Of a stretch of DNA of 64,000 nt, positions 48,452 to 57,089 are shown piece after piece. The DNA comes from Alloalcanivorax gelatiniphagus. GTDB lineage: Bacteria; Pseudomonadota; Gammaproteobacteria; Pseudomonadales; Alcanivoracaceae. Position 1 is the first letter of the stretch. Each line of letters opens with the position of its first letter. The position numbers and the translations under genes were made by a program. The DNA lies in assembly GCF_005938655.1 (NCBI RefSeq), contig NZ_VCQT01000019.1:1-64000 (forward strand), given 5' to 3'. Under the pieces are notes generated by a model. That model saw nothing but the letters and a program-made list of their open reading frames with translations, was not told the origin of the DNA and did no database searches.

Positions 48452-49249
48452 ATGAAATACAGTTCCATCGTGGCCGCCGCCGCCGGCACGGAAATGACCG
48501 TGCCGGAAGGCTGGGGCCAGGGGCGCGCCACCTTTGGCGGCATCGTCGGTGCCATTCTGATCGCCCATATGGACGCCTATCTGGCGGCGGAGCAGGGCGA
48601 CCAGCGGGCGCCGCTGCGCAGTTTTTCCCTGTCGTTCGTGGCGCCCATGGCGCCGGGCCCGCTGGCCCTGTCGGCGGAGATTCTGCGCGCCGGCAAGTCG
48701 GTGACCCAGGTACAGGTGACCGCCCGCCAGGAAGGCCAGGTGGTGGCGGTGATGCTGGGCAGCCTGGGCCAGCCGCGCCCGTCGTCCCTGGCGGTGGCCG
48801 GCAGTCCGCCGCCGGAGATGCGGCCGGCGGCGGAGTGCAATCCGGTGCCGTTCGTGGAAGGCCTGACACCGGATTTTCTGCGCCACTTCCACCTGCTCTA
48901 CGCCGACGATAACTACCCCTACACCGGCTCCTCGCGGCCGGATTTCCAGGGCTACATGCGCTTCGCCGAACCGGGCCAGCCCCAGGACGCGGCCAGCCTG
49001 GCCTGCCTGGTGGACACCTGGCCGGCCTCGGTGATCACCATGCTGAAAAAGCCGGCGCCGATGAGTTCGCTGACCTGGACCATGGACTTTCTGGTGGACC
49101 CGGCGACCCTGCCGCCCACCCGCGACTGGCAGTACGACGTGATCACCGACGCCTTCGCCGATGGCTACGGCCACACCCGCTCGCGGATCTGGGACGAGCA
49201 GGGCCGGCCGGTGGCTTTCAGCCGCCAGACCGTGGTGGTGTTCGCCTGA
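48452..49249 (+). CDS. Acyl-CoA thioesterase-like protein (double hotdog)
   Basis: 265 residues with two hotdog repeats: first half with WGQGRATFGGIVGAILIAHM and SFSLSFVAPMAPGPL, second half with SLTWTMDFLVDP. This matches the TesB-like thioesterase group that hydrolyses acyl-CoA. Substrate chain length cannot be read from sequence. It starts after a REP pair with a GGGAG ribosome site. The acyltransferase gene begins 1 bp after its stop, so both act in lipid metabolism on one transcript. Confidence 0.82.
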   Translation: MKYSSIVAAAAGTEMTVPEGWGQGRATFGGIVGAILIAHMDAYLAAEQGDQRAPLRSFSLSFVAPMAPGPLALSAEILRAGKSVTQVQVTARQEGQVVAVMLGSLGQPRPSSLAVAGSPPPEMRPAAECNPVPFVEGLTPDFLRHFHLLYADDNYPYTGSSRPDFQGYMRFAEPGQPQDAASLACLVDTWPASVITMLKKPAPMSSLTWTMDFLVDPATLPPTRDWQYDVITDAFADGYGHTRSRIWDEQGRPVAFSRQTVVVFA

Positions 49250-49250
49250 T

Positions 49251-49880
49251 ATGGGGGCCCGCCTCGCGCCCCTGACGCCGGCGGACATCGGCCCGCGGGT
49301 GCCGCGCCGGGGCAGTGCGGTAACCGCCTGGCTGGGCCGTGCCGTGCTGCGTGCCATCGGTTGGCAGGTGGTGGGGCGGCTGCCGGACGTGCCCCGGGCG
49401 GTGATGATCGCCGCGCCGCACACCTCCAACTACGACGGCCTGGTGGGGATCGCCGCGATCCTGGGGCTGCGTCTGGATATCCGCTTCATGGCCAAGCACA
49501 GCCTGTTCCGGGGGCCGGCGGGAATGTTGCTGCGCGCCGCCGGTGGCATGCCGGTGGACCGCCGCCGTCCCGGTGGGGTGGTGGCCGACACCCGGCGGCT
49601 GCTGGCCGGCGGCGACCCGTTCTGGCTGGGGATTACCCCGGAGGGCACCCGCAGTGGGGCGGGGGAATGGAAAACCGGCTTCCACCGCATCGCCGTGGAA
49701 CTGGCGCTGCCGATCGTGGTGGTCACCTTCTGTTACCGCCGCCGGCAGGCGCGGATTCTGGAAACCTTCTGGCCCGGCGGCGATCTGGAGCAGGATCTGG
49801 AGGCCATCTATGCGGCCCTGGACGATGTCACCCCGCGCCACCCGGAGCGCCTTTCCGCGCCCTTGAAACGCCGCCGCTGA
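49251..49880 (+). CDS. PlsC-like 1-acylglycerol-phosphate acyltransferase family protein
   Basis: 209 residues. Acyltransferase motif I HTSNYD (His57, Asp62, the HX4D pattern), motif II region RFMAKHSLF, and motif III PEGTRS are all present. Only a weakly hydrophobic N-terminal region, so it may be peripheral. Members acylate lysophospholipids or other lipid acceptors; this shorter form (about 200 residues) is distinct from the main PlsC. Coupled to the thioesterase gene upstream. Acceptor unknown. Confidence 0.82.
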   Translation: MGARLAPLTPADIGPRVPRRGSAVTAWLGRAVLRAIGWQVVGRLPDVPRAVMIAAPHTSNYDGLVGIAAILGLRLDIRFMAKHSLFRGPAGMLLRAAGGMPVDRRRPGGVVADTRRLLAGGDPFWLGITPEGTRSGAGEWKTGFHRIAVELALPIVVVTFCYRRRQARILETFWPGGDLEQDLEAIYAALDDVTPRHPERLSAPLKRRR

Positions 49881-49893
49881 GCGCCGCCGGCGT

Positions 49894-51111
49894 TCAGCCG
49901 GCCTGGCGGTGGCGGCGCATATAGTCCTCCCGGCCCATGGCCGCCACCAGGGCGTAGGCCAGCGACGGCGCCAGACTCTCCAGCAGCGCCCGGGCGTCGT
50001 CGTCGAACGGGGTCAGGGCGGCCAGTTCCAAGATCCCCAGCGGCTCGTCGTCGCCCTGGCGCACGGTGACAAACAGCACCTGGCCCGGGCGCATGCGGCT
50101 GTGGCCGGTTTCCAGATCCAGGTAACCCGCCGGCACGTCGTGGCGGACGGTGACATCGCCTTCGCTGTCCAGGGCCCCGGCCAGCAGCCCTTCCCGGGGC
50201 AGATGCCGGCGCCCGCGGGCCACCGCGTCCAGGCCCCGGCTGGCCTCCTGGTGCAGGCCGTCGTCGGCCAGCCGCCAGGCGGCGCCGGCCACCGCCGGGG
50301 TGTGCTCGATCATGAAAGCCAGGGCCTGGTCGAGCAGCACCGACACCCGGGGGTTGCCGGCGATATGGGCCATGAACTCGTTGAGCAGGCGCTGCCGGCG
50401 GGCTTCCCGGTCGGCGTTGTCGCGCCACTGGCGCAGCCGGTCGGATTCCTTGGCCAGCAGCAGATTGTTGGCATAACTGTGGCGGGCGCTGGCGTCCAGC
50501 ATGTAGCCGTTGAGCGCGCACACCACCAGCGGAAAGCCGTAGAACAGCAGCAGCGAGGCCGGCTGCACCGACCAGCCCAGCACCAGCGCCAGGGTCAGCG
50601 CCAGCACCAGCGAGCCCAGGCACCAGAACAGGGTGCGGGTGGGCGGCAAGCGCAGAATCGAGAAGCCGATGATCAGCACGTAGACGGTCTCGAACGCCGC
50701 CACCTGGCCCAGGAAGGTATCGGCCAGCCGGATCGCGCCCAGCAGGGTGCCGGCCAGGGCGACCATCAGGGCCAGCCCTACCAGGGTGCTCACCCAGCGG
50801 GTCAGAGCGTCCACTTTCACCGCCAGGAACAACAGCACCAGGGCGCCCACCAGGGGCCAGAACCCGAACCACCGCCAGCCGGCCAGGCCCGGGTCGTCCA
50901 CCAGTACCAGCACCGGCACGGTGACCACCAGGAACAGGGCGATCAGCACATACAGCGAGCGGCCGATCAGCTTGCGCGCCCGGCGGATCGAGTGGTGGAT
51001 GTACTGGTCTTCCAGGGAACCGGAGAAGCGTACCCAGACGCTGCCCAGGGCTTTCTTCAGGTCGCGCTCCTGGCGCGCATCCACGACGGTGTTTCCGGTG
51101 GCCCGGGCCAT
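49894..51111 (-). CDS. Membrane protein with C-terminal GAF-like domain, no output domain
   Basis: 405 residues. N-terminal soluble part (1-50), about six membrane helices (about 52-205) like MASE-type sensor domains, then a short coiled coil (about 215-245) and a GAF-like domain (about 250-395) ending SLAYALVAAMG. In related layouts the membrane part is followed by GGDEF, cyclase or kinase domains; here the protein ends after GAF. It may signal through partner contact or be a relic. Divergent from the acyl-CoA-binding protein gene. Confidence 0.7.
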   Translation of the reverse strand: MARATGNTVVDARQERDLKKALGSVWVRFSGSLEDQYIHHSIRRARKLIGRSLYVLIALFLVVTVPVLVLVDDPGLAGWRWFGFWPLVGALVLLFLAVKVDALTRWVSTLVGLALMVALAGTLLGAIRLADTFLGQVAAFETVYVLIIGFSILRLPPTRTLFWCLGSLVLALTLALVLGWSVQPASLLLFYGFPLVVCALNGYMLDASARHSYANNLLLAKESDRLRQWRDNADREARRQRLLNEFMAHIAGNPRVSVLLDQALAFMIEHTPAVAGAAWRLADDGLHQEASRGLDAVARGRRHLPREGLLAGALDSEGDVTVRHDVPAGYLDLETGHSRMRPGQVLFVTVRQGDDEPLGILELAALTPFDDDARALLESLAPSLAYALVAAMGREDYMRRHRQAG

Positions 51112-51243
51112 GGCGACTTTCCCCCTTGATGGTGTTGCCTTGCTTTGCGTTATCGTTATCGTCGAGAGTAGAGCGCCGGCGCGCCTTCCCGAGGGCGTGG
51201 CCGGTGGTTCCTAAGCATAAATACCAACCAACAGGTGAGAATA

Positions 51244-51507
51244 ATGGCCGATACCGCCCGCTTTGAACAGGCCCAGAAAGACGTCAAAACCCTCAACAAG
51301 AAACCGAGCAACGACGATTTGCTGTTCCTCTACTCCCATTACAAGCAGGGGAGCGAGGGCGATGTGAGCGGCAAGCGGCCGGGCATGCTGGATATGGTGG
51401 GGCGCGCCAAGTACGACGCCTGGGCCAAGCTCAAGGGCATGAGCAAGGACGACGCCATGGGCAAGTACATCGACAAGGTGGAGTCCCTGCTCAAGACCCA
51501 CAAGTAA
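51244..51507 (+). CDS. Acyl-CoA-binding protein
   Basis: 87 residues, four-helix bundle. Characteristic motifs are LLFLYSHYKQGSEGDV, AKYDAWAKLKGMSKDDAM and KYIDKVE. It binds medium and long-chain acyl-CoA and buffers the cytosolic pool. ACBP genes are patchy in bacteria. The start ATG at 51244 is used because the family begins there; an earlier in-frame ATG at 51235 adds three residues. The thioesterase and acyltransferase genes about 2 kb away suggest a local lipid theme. Confidence 0.92.
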   Translation: MADTARFEQAQKDVKTLNKKPSNDDLLFLYSHYKQGSEGDVSGKRPGMLDMVGRAKYDAWAKLKGMSKDDAMGKYIDKVESLLKTHK

Positions 51508-51535
51508 GCACCGGGGCGCGCCCGGCGGCGATGCG

Positions 51536-52093
51536 CTAGCGGTTTTGCAGCTGCATCTGCTGGGCCTTGGCGCGCTCCACATAGGTCTGGTAGGCGGGCA
51601 GGGCGACGGCGGCCACGATGCCGATCAGGGCCAGCATCACCAGGCCCGCCGCCACCGCGCCGAGCACCACGCCGGTGCCGTTGGCCGGCGGGCGCGGGCC
51701 GTAGCGATTGTCGCCGGGGCTGCCCGGCGCGAACAGCAACACCAGCGCCAGCACCAGGTTCAGCACCGGCACGAACCCCAGCACCATCAGCCAGCCGCTG
51801 CGGTCCATATCATTGAGCCGCCGCACGCCGTACACCACCCAGGCGAAGGTGGCCACCACCATCAGCGCCAGCGCCACCAGGCCCACCAGCACCGTCGGCC
51901 GGCCATCGCCGGCCACACCGGCGCTGAGGATCGAGGCGAAGGTCAGCATCAGATACAGCACCAGCATCACCAGGCCCACGTAAGCAAAATAGCGCAGCCG
52001 GCCGAGCCGGCCCCGGAATGCGAACGGGTCCGTGGTGCGACGGTTGAGCGGGTCCGCCGGAGCGGCCTCCGGGGCATGGTAGGGCTGGTTCAT
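51536..52093 (-). CDS. DUF805 membrane protein with pilin-like C-terminal helix
   Basis: 185 residues. The DUF805 region has about four helices (AFRGRLGRLRYFAYVG, RRLNDMDRSGWLMVLGFVP). After a linker with PGDNRYGPRPP, the C-terminus is GIVAAVALPAYQTYVERAKAQ, very like the first helix of type IV pilins, but without the prepilin cleavage motif (G-F-x5-E). The start at 52093 has AAGGA upstream. Function unknown; the hybrid layout may anchor or mimic a pilin helix. Confidence 0.8.
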   Translation of the reverse strand: MNQPYHAPEAAPADPLNRRTTDPFAFRGRLGRLRYFAYVGLVMLVLYLMLTFASILSAGVAGDGRPTVLVGLVALALMVVATFAWVVYGVRRLNDMDRSGWLMVLGFVPVLNLVLALVLLFAPGSPGDNRYGPRPPANGTGVVLGAVAAGLVMLALIGIVAAVALPAYQTYVERAKAQQMQLQNR

Positions 52094-52163
52094 GGGCAAT
52101 CCTTGATGGTCGGTTATCGGCCCGAGCATAACCGCGACGCCGGCGGCTGGCCACCCGGCTGGT

Positions 52164-53102
52164 TCAGGCCAGCCAGGTTTTCAGCGCCCGCCGCACGCTG
52201 CTCCAGCGATTGACCAGCAACGACAGAAAGATCATCAGGCAGCCGCTCACCTGCACGGCGGTCATGGTTTCGCCGAACCACAGCGCGGCGAACAGCGCCG
52301 TCCACATCGGTTCCAGCACCAGGATCACCACCCCGTGGCTGTGCACCGACAGGCTCTGGGCGTAGGTCTGCATAAAGAAGCGCACGGCGGTGCCCAGGGT
52401 GGCGCTGGCGATCACCCAGCCGGCCATGGCGCCGCTGAACTCGTCCAGAGTGGCCTGCCAGGGCTCCAGCGCCAGCGACCCCAGCCCGGTCACCAGGCTG
52501 ACCGTGAACATCACCACCGTGGTCAGCGCCAGCGCCGGCACCCGCCGGCGGGTGGTCACCGCGCCGTCGGCGCCGGCGCGCACCGCGTCATTGGCGGCCC
52601 GGGTATTGAGCGTGAAGAACAGCGCGAACATGGCCGCCGCCGCCACATAGAACCACTGACCCGGTTCGGCGCGGAAGCCGCCTTCCAGGGCCAGCAGCGC
52701 CAGGCCGCTGGCGGCCACCGGCAGGGCCACCCAGGTGCTCGGCGGCGGCCGCTCCTTGAACACCAGCCGTGCCATCACCGGCACCAGCACCACGCCAAGA
52801 CTGGTGAGAAAGGCCCCTTCGCCCACATGGGTGCCGAAGTTCAGACCCAGAATCCAGAAACTCATCGCCAGGCCGAACACCAGCCCCACCCGCAGGCTGC
52901 GCAGGTACTGGTCCCGGTCCAGGCGCAGCAGGCGTGGCCAGGCCACCGTGGCCAGCACCAGCCCGGCCAGAAAGAAGCGCAGTGCCATGAACAGCAGCGG
53001 CGGCATCAGCAGCACCGCTTCCTTGGAGAAGATCCAACTGAGCCCGGCCAGCAGGGTCACCGCCACCAGCAGCAGATCGGCGCGTCCGGCGGCGGCGCTC
53101 AT
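52164..53102 (-). CDS. EamA/DMT family exporter
   Basis: 312 residues with ten membrane helices in two EamA repeats (LLAGLSWIFSKEAVLLMPP, FFLAGLVLATVA in the first; EPMWTALFAALWFGE in the second). Such proteins mostly export amino acids or metabolites. Start at 53102 is chosen next to the first helix; an in-frame ATG at 53180 would add a proline-rich 26-residue tail. The substrate is unknown. Upstream lies a REP pair and a 41-bp repeat related to the element near 60.6 kb. Confidence 0.85.
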   Translation of the reverse strand: MSAAAGRADLLLVAVTLLAGLSWIFSKEAVLLMPPLLFMALRFFLAGLVLATVAWPRLLRLDRDQYLRSLRVGLVFGLAMSFWILGLNFGTHVGEGAFLTSLGVVLVPVMARLVFKERPPPSTWVALPVAASGLALLALEGGFRAEPGQWFYVAAAAMFALFFTLNTRAANDAVRAGADGAVTTRRRVPALALTTVVMFTVSLVTGLGSLALEPWQATLDEFSGAMAGWVIASATLGTAVRFFMQTYAQSLSVHSHGVVILVLEPMWTALFAALWFGETMTAVQVSGCLMIFLSLLVNRWSSVRRALKTWLA

Positions 53103-53227
53103 TGGCGGCGGGAGCGGTGTGGGGCCAGGGCCATGGTGGTCTCCGGGGCGGGGCGGCAGGGGGCGCAGACAATACCGCATTTGCCCCGGGCGGCACTAGC
53201 GGCGCCCGGCCCGGGTTAAAAAAAGCT

Positions 53228-53290
53228 GTAGGAGCGGCTTCAGCCGCGATCCCCCGTCGCCATCGTGATCGCGACTAAAGTCGCTCCTAC
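53228..53290. repeat. REP pair, mixed stem classes
   Basis: 53228-53251 (GGCT/AGCC class) and 53267-53290 (GACT/AGTC class), inverted, 15 bp apart. Located in the 390-bp intergenic region between the EamA and decarboxylase genes. Confidence 0.9.
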
Positions 53291-53296
53291 CAGGGG

Positions 53297-53337
53297 CCGG
53301 AAGGCCCCCACGCGGATCCGCGTCCGGGATAGAGACC
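53297..53337 (+). repeat. Diverged copy of the 60.7-kb inverted-repeat arm
   Basis: 34 of 41 positions match 60729-60769, starting CCGGAAGG and ending AGACC. In both places an A-rich run and a GCCC-rich segment follow. The rest of the 53338-53493 gap shows no gene. Confidence 0.7.
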
Positions 53338-53493
53338 TCCCGATTTCCCGCCCGACCATGATGAACCAAAAAAAAGCCCGCCCGGTATCTCCCCAAGCGG
53401 CCCGTACCTTGATAACTTGGGCGCCCGTTGCCCCTGGAACGGCCGGAGCCCTTGCCGGGCCCGGTCCGTGTGTTGAGAGGAAAGAGGACCCCC

Positions 53494-54666
53494 ATGACCA
53501 CCGAGGCCATTCGCGTCGAGGATTTTTACGAACCGGCGGTGTTCCGTCGCATCAAGGACCTGGCGGACACCAAGGAGACGCCCTTCGTGGTGATCGACAC
53601 GGAAACCGTGGGCAAGCACTACGATCAGCTGATCGAACAGTTTCCGTTCGCGCGCATCCATTACGCGGTCAAGGCCAACCCGGCGGAGCAGCTGATCAGC
53701 CTGCTGCGTGATCGCGGCGCCAACTTCGACATCGCCTCCACCTATGAGCTGGAGAAGGTGATGGGCCTGGGCGTGTCCGCCGAACGCTGCATCTTCGGCA
53801 ACACCATCAAAAAAGCCCGCGACATCCGCGCCTTCTACGAAAAGGGTGTGCGCATGTTCGCCACCGACTCGGAGGCGGATCTGCGCAACATCGCCAAGGC
53901 GGCGCCGGGCTCCCGGGTCTATGTGCGCATCCTCACGGAAGGCACCCACACCGCCGACTGGCCGCTGTCGCGCAAGTTCGGCTGCCAGACCGACATGGCC
54001 CTGGATCTGATGATCCTGGCCCGGGACCTGGGCCTGGAACCCTACGGCGTGTCCTTCCATGTGGGCTCCCAGCAGCGCGACATCGGCGCCTGGGACGCGG
54101 CCATCGGCAAGGTCAAGATCATGTTCGAGCGGCTCCGCGAGGAAGTGGGCATCGAGCTGAAGATGATCAATCTGGGCGGCGGCTTTCCGGCCAACTACAT
54201 CGCCAAGACCAATGACCTGGAGACCTACGCCTCCGAGATCATCCGTTTTCTCAAGGAGGATTTCGGTGAGGAACTGCCGGAGATCATCCTGGAGCCGGGC
54301 CGCTCGCTGATCGCCAACGCCGGCGTGCTGGTCAGCGAAGTGGTGCTGATTTCTCGCAAGTCGCGGACCGCCCTGCAACGCTGGGTGTTCACCGACGTGG
54401 GCAAATTCTCCGGGCTGATCGAGACCCTGGACGAGGCCATCAAGTACCCGATCTACACGGAGAAGAAAGGGGAAATGGAAGAGGTGGTGATCGCCGGGCC
54501 CACCTGCGACAGTGCCGACATCATGTACGAGAACTACAAATACGGGCTGCCGCTGAACCTGGCCATCGGCGACCGTCTGTACTGGTTCTCCACCGGTGCC
54601 TACACCACCAGCTACAGCGCGGTGGAATTCAACGGCTTCCCGCCGCTGGCCAGTTACTACATCTAG
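53494..54666 (+). CDS. Type III PLP decarboxylase, probable ornithine/lysine decarboxylase
   Basis: 390 residues, alanine-racemase-fold group of decarboxylases. PLP lysine Lys60 in HYAVKANPAEQL, glycine-rich LGGGFPANY, EPGRSLIANAG, and the second active-site segment GPTCDSADIMYEN with Cys338. It makes putrescine or cadaverine in the cytoplasm. Short forms like this (about 390 residues) are typical for ornithine decarboxylase (SpeC-like) of Pseudomonas; dual activity on lysine is possible. The ATG at 53494 follows AGAGGA. A hairpin lies 11 bp past the stop. Confidence 0.88.
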   Translation: MTTEAIRVEDFYEPAVFRRIKDLADTKETPFVVIDTETVGKHYDQLIEQFPFARIHYAVKANPAEQLISLLRDRGANFDIASTYELEKVMGLGVSAERCIFGNTIKKARDIRAFYEKGVRMFATDSEADLRNIAKAAPGSRVYVRILTEGTHTADWPLSRKFGCQTDMALDLMILARDLGLEPYGVSFHVGSQQRDIGAWDAAIGKVKIMFERLREEVGIELKMINLGGGFPANYIAKTNDLETYASEIIRFLKEDFGEELPEIILEPGRSLIANAGVLVSEVVLISRKSRTALQRWVFTDVGKFSGLIETLDEAIKYPIYTEKKGEMEEVVIAGPTCDSADIMYENYKYGLPLNLAIGDRLYWFSTGAYTTSYSAVEFNGFPPLASYYI

Positions 54667-54676
54667 TCCCCCCGCG

Positions 54677-54698
54677 GGCCGTGCCGGTCGGCACGGCC
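54677..54698 (+). terminator. Hairpin downstream of decarboxylase gene
   Basis: GGCCGTGCC (54677-54685) pairs perfectly with 54690-54698 around GGTC. There is no T-run. Confidence 0.5.
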
Positions 54699-54841
54699 TC
54701 CGCACCCGGCGGCCCCGGGGCCATCCACGTCTTCCTGCTCATATTATGGGACGCCCCCCGGGCAAACCGCTTTACGGTTCACCGGCAAAAAGGGCAAGCT
54801 TTCAGACCTAATTTTTTTCGTTTGTTGTTGGGGAAAACAGG

Positions 54842-55597
54842 ATGTTAAAGCAGGCCAGGAAATGGCTGGAGGACCGCAAGCTATCGCGGCTGCCGGTCAG
54901 CCGGCAGCAGTGGGAAGCGGCGGTGGCCGGCTGGCCGGTGGCGGCCCGTTATCAGGGGGAGCTTCGTCAGCGCCTGTTCGATAACGCCCTGCGCTTTCTG
55001 TTGCGCAAGGAATTGGCCAGTGGCGGTGGCTTTCAACTGAACGACGACCAGCGCCTGCTAATCGCCACCATGGCGGTGGTGCCGGTACTGGAACTGGGGC
55101 TGGACTGGTACGACGGCTGGTACACGGTGATCGTCTACGAGGACACCTTCGTGACCCCGGACGGCGGCGTGGATGAATTCGGCGTGGTCCACGAGGAAGG
55201 CCGGGCGCTGGCCGGCGAGGCCTGGCTGCAGGGGCCGGTGATCCTGTCCTGGGGCGACATCGCCCAGGCCAGCTCCGAGGATGGCTACAACGTGGTGCTG
55301 CATGAACTGGCCCACAAGCTGGACATGCTTGACGACGGGCCCAATGGCGCGCCGCCGTTGCACCGGGGCATGGAGCCGGGCCGCTGGCATGAGGTATTCA
55401 CCAATGCCTGGCACGCCCTGGAAGGAGCCCACCAGCGCGGCGAGCCGTTCCTGGACCCCTATGCCCTGGAAGATCCCGGCGAGTTCTTCGCCGTGGCCAC
55501 CGAGAGTTTCTTCGAGTCACCGGATTATCTGCGCGAGGTGCTGCCGGAGGTGTATGAGCAGCTGGCGCTGTTTTATCGGCAGCGGCCTACCGGGTGA
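54842..55597 (+). CDS. mtfA: Zinc metallopeptidase MtfA
   Basis: 251 residues. Metal site HELAH with His154, Glu155 and His158, third ligand Glu in AVATESFFE, as in MtfA (peptidase family M90). In E. coli MtfA binds the Mlc repressor and links to glucose uptake control; it also has aminopeptidase activity. Here no phosphotransferase genes are near. Upstream 175 bp includes the decarboxylase hairpin and an AT-rich stretch with TTTTTT. Confidence 0.92.
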   Translation: MLKQARKWLEDRKLSRLPVSRQQWEAAVAGWPVAARYQGELRQRLFDNALRFLLRKELASGGGFQLNDDQRLLIATMAVVPVLELGLDWYDGWYTVIVYEDTFVTPDGGVDEFGVVHEEGRALAGEAWLQGPVILSWGDIAQASSEDGYNVVLHELAHKLDMLDDGPNGAPPLHRGMEPGRWHEVFTNAWHALEGAHQRGEPFLDPYALEDPGEFFAVATESFFESPDYLREVLPEVYEQLALFYRQRPTG

Positions 55598-55609
55598 TCG
55601 GGGATGATC

Positions 55610-55688
55610 GATCGCGACTGAAGTCGCTCCTACAATACCCTTGCCAAACCGCACCGCGCTTTTTGTAGGAGCGACTTCAGTCGCGATC
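55610..55688. repeat. REP pair, GACT/AGTC class, with short direct repeats
   Basis: Inverted units at 55610-55633 and 55665-55688, 31 bp apart. CGCGATCACC is then repeated after the second. The pair lies between convergent mtfA and cbpM and may serve as a bidirectional stop. Confidence 0.9.
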
Positions 55689-55708
55689 ACCCGCGATCAC
55701 CCGCGATC

Positions 55709-56005
55709 TCATTCAAGCAACCGCGCCAGCCGCCGCCGCAGCGCCTCGTTTTCCCGGCGCAGACGCTGATTGTCCTCCGCCAGCTCCAGGGCCAGGGCCA
55801 CGCCGTTCCAGTCCATGGCCAGGTCCCGATGCAGGCGGGCGGCGCGGCTGACCACCACCACCACGGTTTCATCGAACAGCCAGTGCGGGTCCCGTGCCTG
55901 GGGTTCGATAATGCCGAGTTCCACGATTTCGGTGACCGTGGCCACCGGCAGGGCGACCCGCTGGGACAGTTCACCCAGGGTCAGAGAACGGATGCGGTTG
56001 CTCAT
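55709..56005 (-). CDS. cbpM: Chaperone modulator CbpM
   Basis: 98 residues, MerR-like helical fold: LTLGELSQRVALPVATVTEIVELGIIEP, then WLFDE, then a C-terminal helix with ENQRLRREN-like coiled coil. CbpM binds the J domain of CbpA and inhibits it. The start at 56005 has GGGAGTGA upstream and lies 4 bp after the cbpA stop, the normal operon order. A longer in-frame ATG at 56053 lies inside cbpA. Confidence 0.9.
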   Translation of the reverse strand: MSNRIRSLTLGELSQRVALPVATVTEIVELGIIEPQARDPHWLFDETVVVVVSRAARLHRDLAMDWNGVALALELAEDNQRLRRENEALRRRLARLLE

Positions 56006-56009
56006 ACCA

Positions 56010-56909
56010 TCACTCCCAATCCGCGCGCGGGTCGAAGCCGCTGTGTTCGGCAAGCTGCCGCCACAGGGCCTGGCTGTGTTCGTCGTTGTGGTCGGGCATC
56101 ACCACCTTGAGCACGGCGTACAGGTCTCCCGGTGCTTTCTTGCCGTTCAGCCCCTTGCCCTTGAGCCGCAGCCGCCGGCCGTTCTGGCTGTTGGCGGGCA
56201 GGGTGACGCTGATGCGCCCGCTCAGGGTAGGCACCGACACCTTGCCGCCCAGGGCCGCTTCCCAGGGCGCCACCGGCACGGTGACGATCAGGTCGTGGCC
56301 GTCCACATCGAACAGCGGGTGGGGCACCAGCCGTACTCGCAGGTACAGATCGCCGGCCTCGCCGCCGCCGGCGCCGGGGGCGCCCTGGCCCTTGAGGCGG
56401 ATGCGCTCGTTGTCGCCGGTTCCGGCGGGAATGGTCACGTTGAGGGTGCGCTCGCCGACCCGGATCTGCTTGCGGGTGTCGGCCACCGTGTCCTCCAGGA
56501 ACAGCGGCATTTCCACTTCCAGGTCGCGGCCCGGCCGGGGCCCGGAGGAGCGCTGCCGGAAACCGCCGCCGAACAGGGATTCGAAGAAGTCCGAAAAGTC
56601 CCCTTCGCCCTGGAAGTCCGAGCCGCCGGAGCCACCCTGGAACCCCTGCCAGCCCGGCGGTGGTTGAAAGCCACCTCCGCCACCGCCGCCTTGCTGGTAT
56701 TGGCGCAGGCGGTCATACTCCGCCCGTTTTTCCGGGTCCTTGAGGGCGTGGTAGGCCTCCGACACCTCCTTGAATTTGCTTTCGGCGTCGTCGTCGCTGC
56801 TGACGTCGGGATGATACTGGCGCGCCAGCTTGCGGTAGGCGCTTTTGATCACCTTGTCATCCGCGTCTGGCTCGACGCCGAGGATGCGGTAATAATCCTT
56901 GAATTCCAT
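56010..56909 (-). CDS. cbpA: DnaJ-like co-chaperone CbpA
   Basis: 299 residues. J domain with HPD at 33-35, glycine/phenylalanine-rich linker ([16 protein letters not shown] and after), and two C-terminal substrate domains, with no zinc finger (type II J protein). It stimulates DnaK and binds curved DNA in E. coli. Paired with cbpM downstream. Its start region faces the glycosyltransferase operon across 180 bp. Confidence 0.94.
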   Translation of the reverse strand: MEFKDYYRILGVEPDADDKVIKSAYRKLARQYHPDVSSDDDAESKFKEVSEAYHALKDPEKRAEYDRLRQYQQGGGGGGGFQPPPGWQGFQGGSGGSDFQGEGDFSDFFESLFGGGFRQRSSGPRPGRDLEVEMPLFLEDTVADTRKQIRVGERTLNVTIPAGTGDNERIRLKGQGAPGAGGGEAGDLYLRVRLVPHPLFDVDGHDLIVTVPVAPWEAALGGKVSVPTLSGRISVTLPANSQNGRRLRLKGKGLNGKKAPGDLYAVLKVVMPDHNDEHSQALWRQLAEHSGFDPRADWE

Positions 56910-57089
56910 ACTCGCCGCGACTCCCGTGCCGCTGTTGCCGATCAGTGTCCCTTTTATGGCGGCGCCGCGGCCTTTTACAAGCCTTTACCGGGTGGGCGGG
57001 GCCGCTCTTCAAGAAGCGATGCTATCTTAGGCCCATCTTGGGGTTTTTGACGAAAATCAGCGAGTTGAGCCAGGGAGAAGGAGAGCCGC

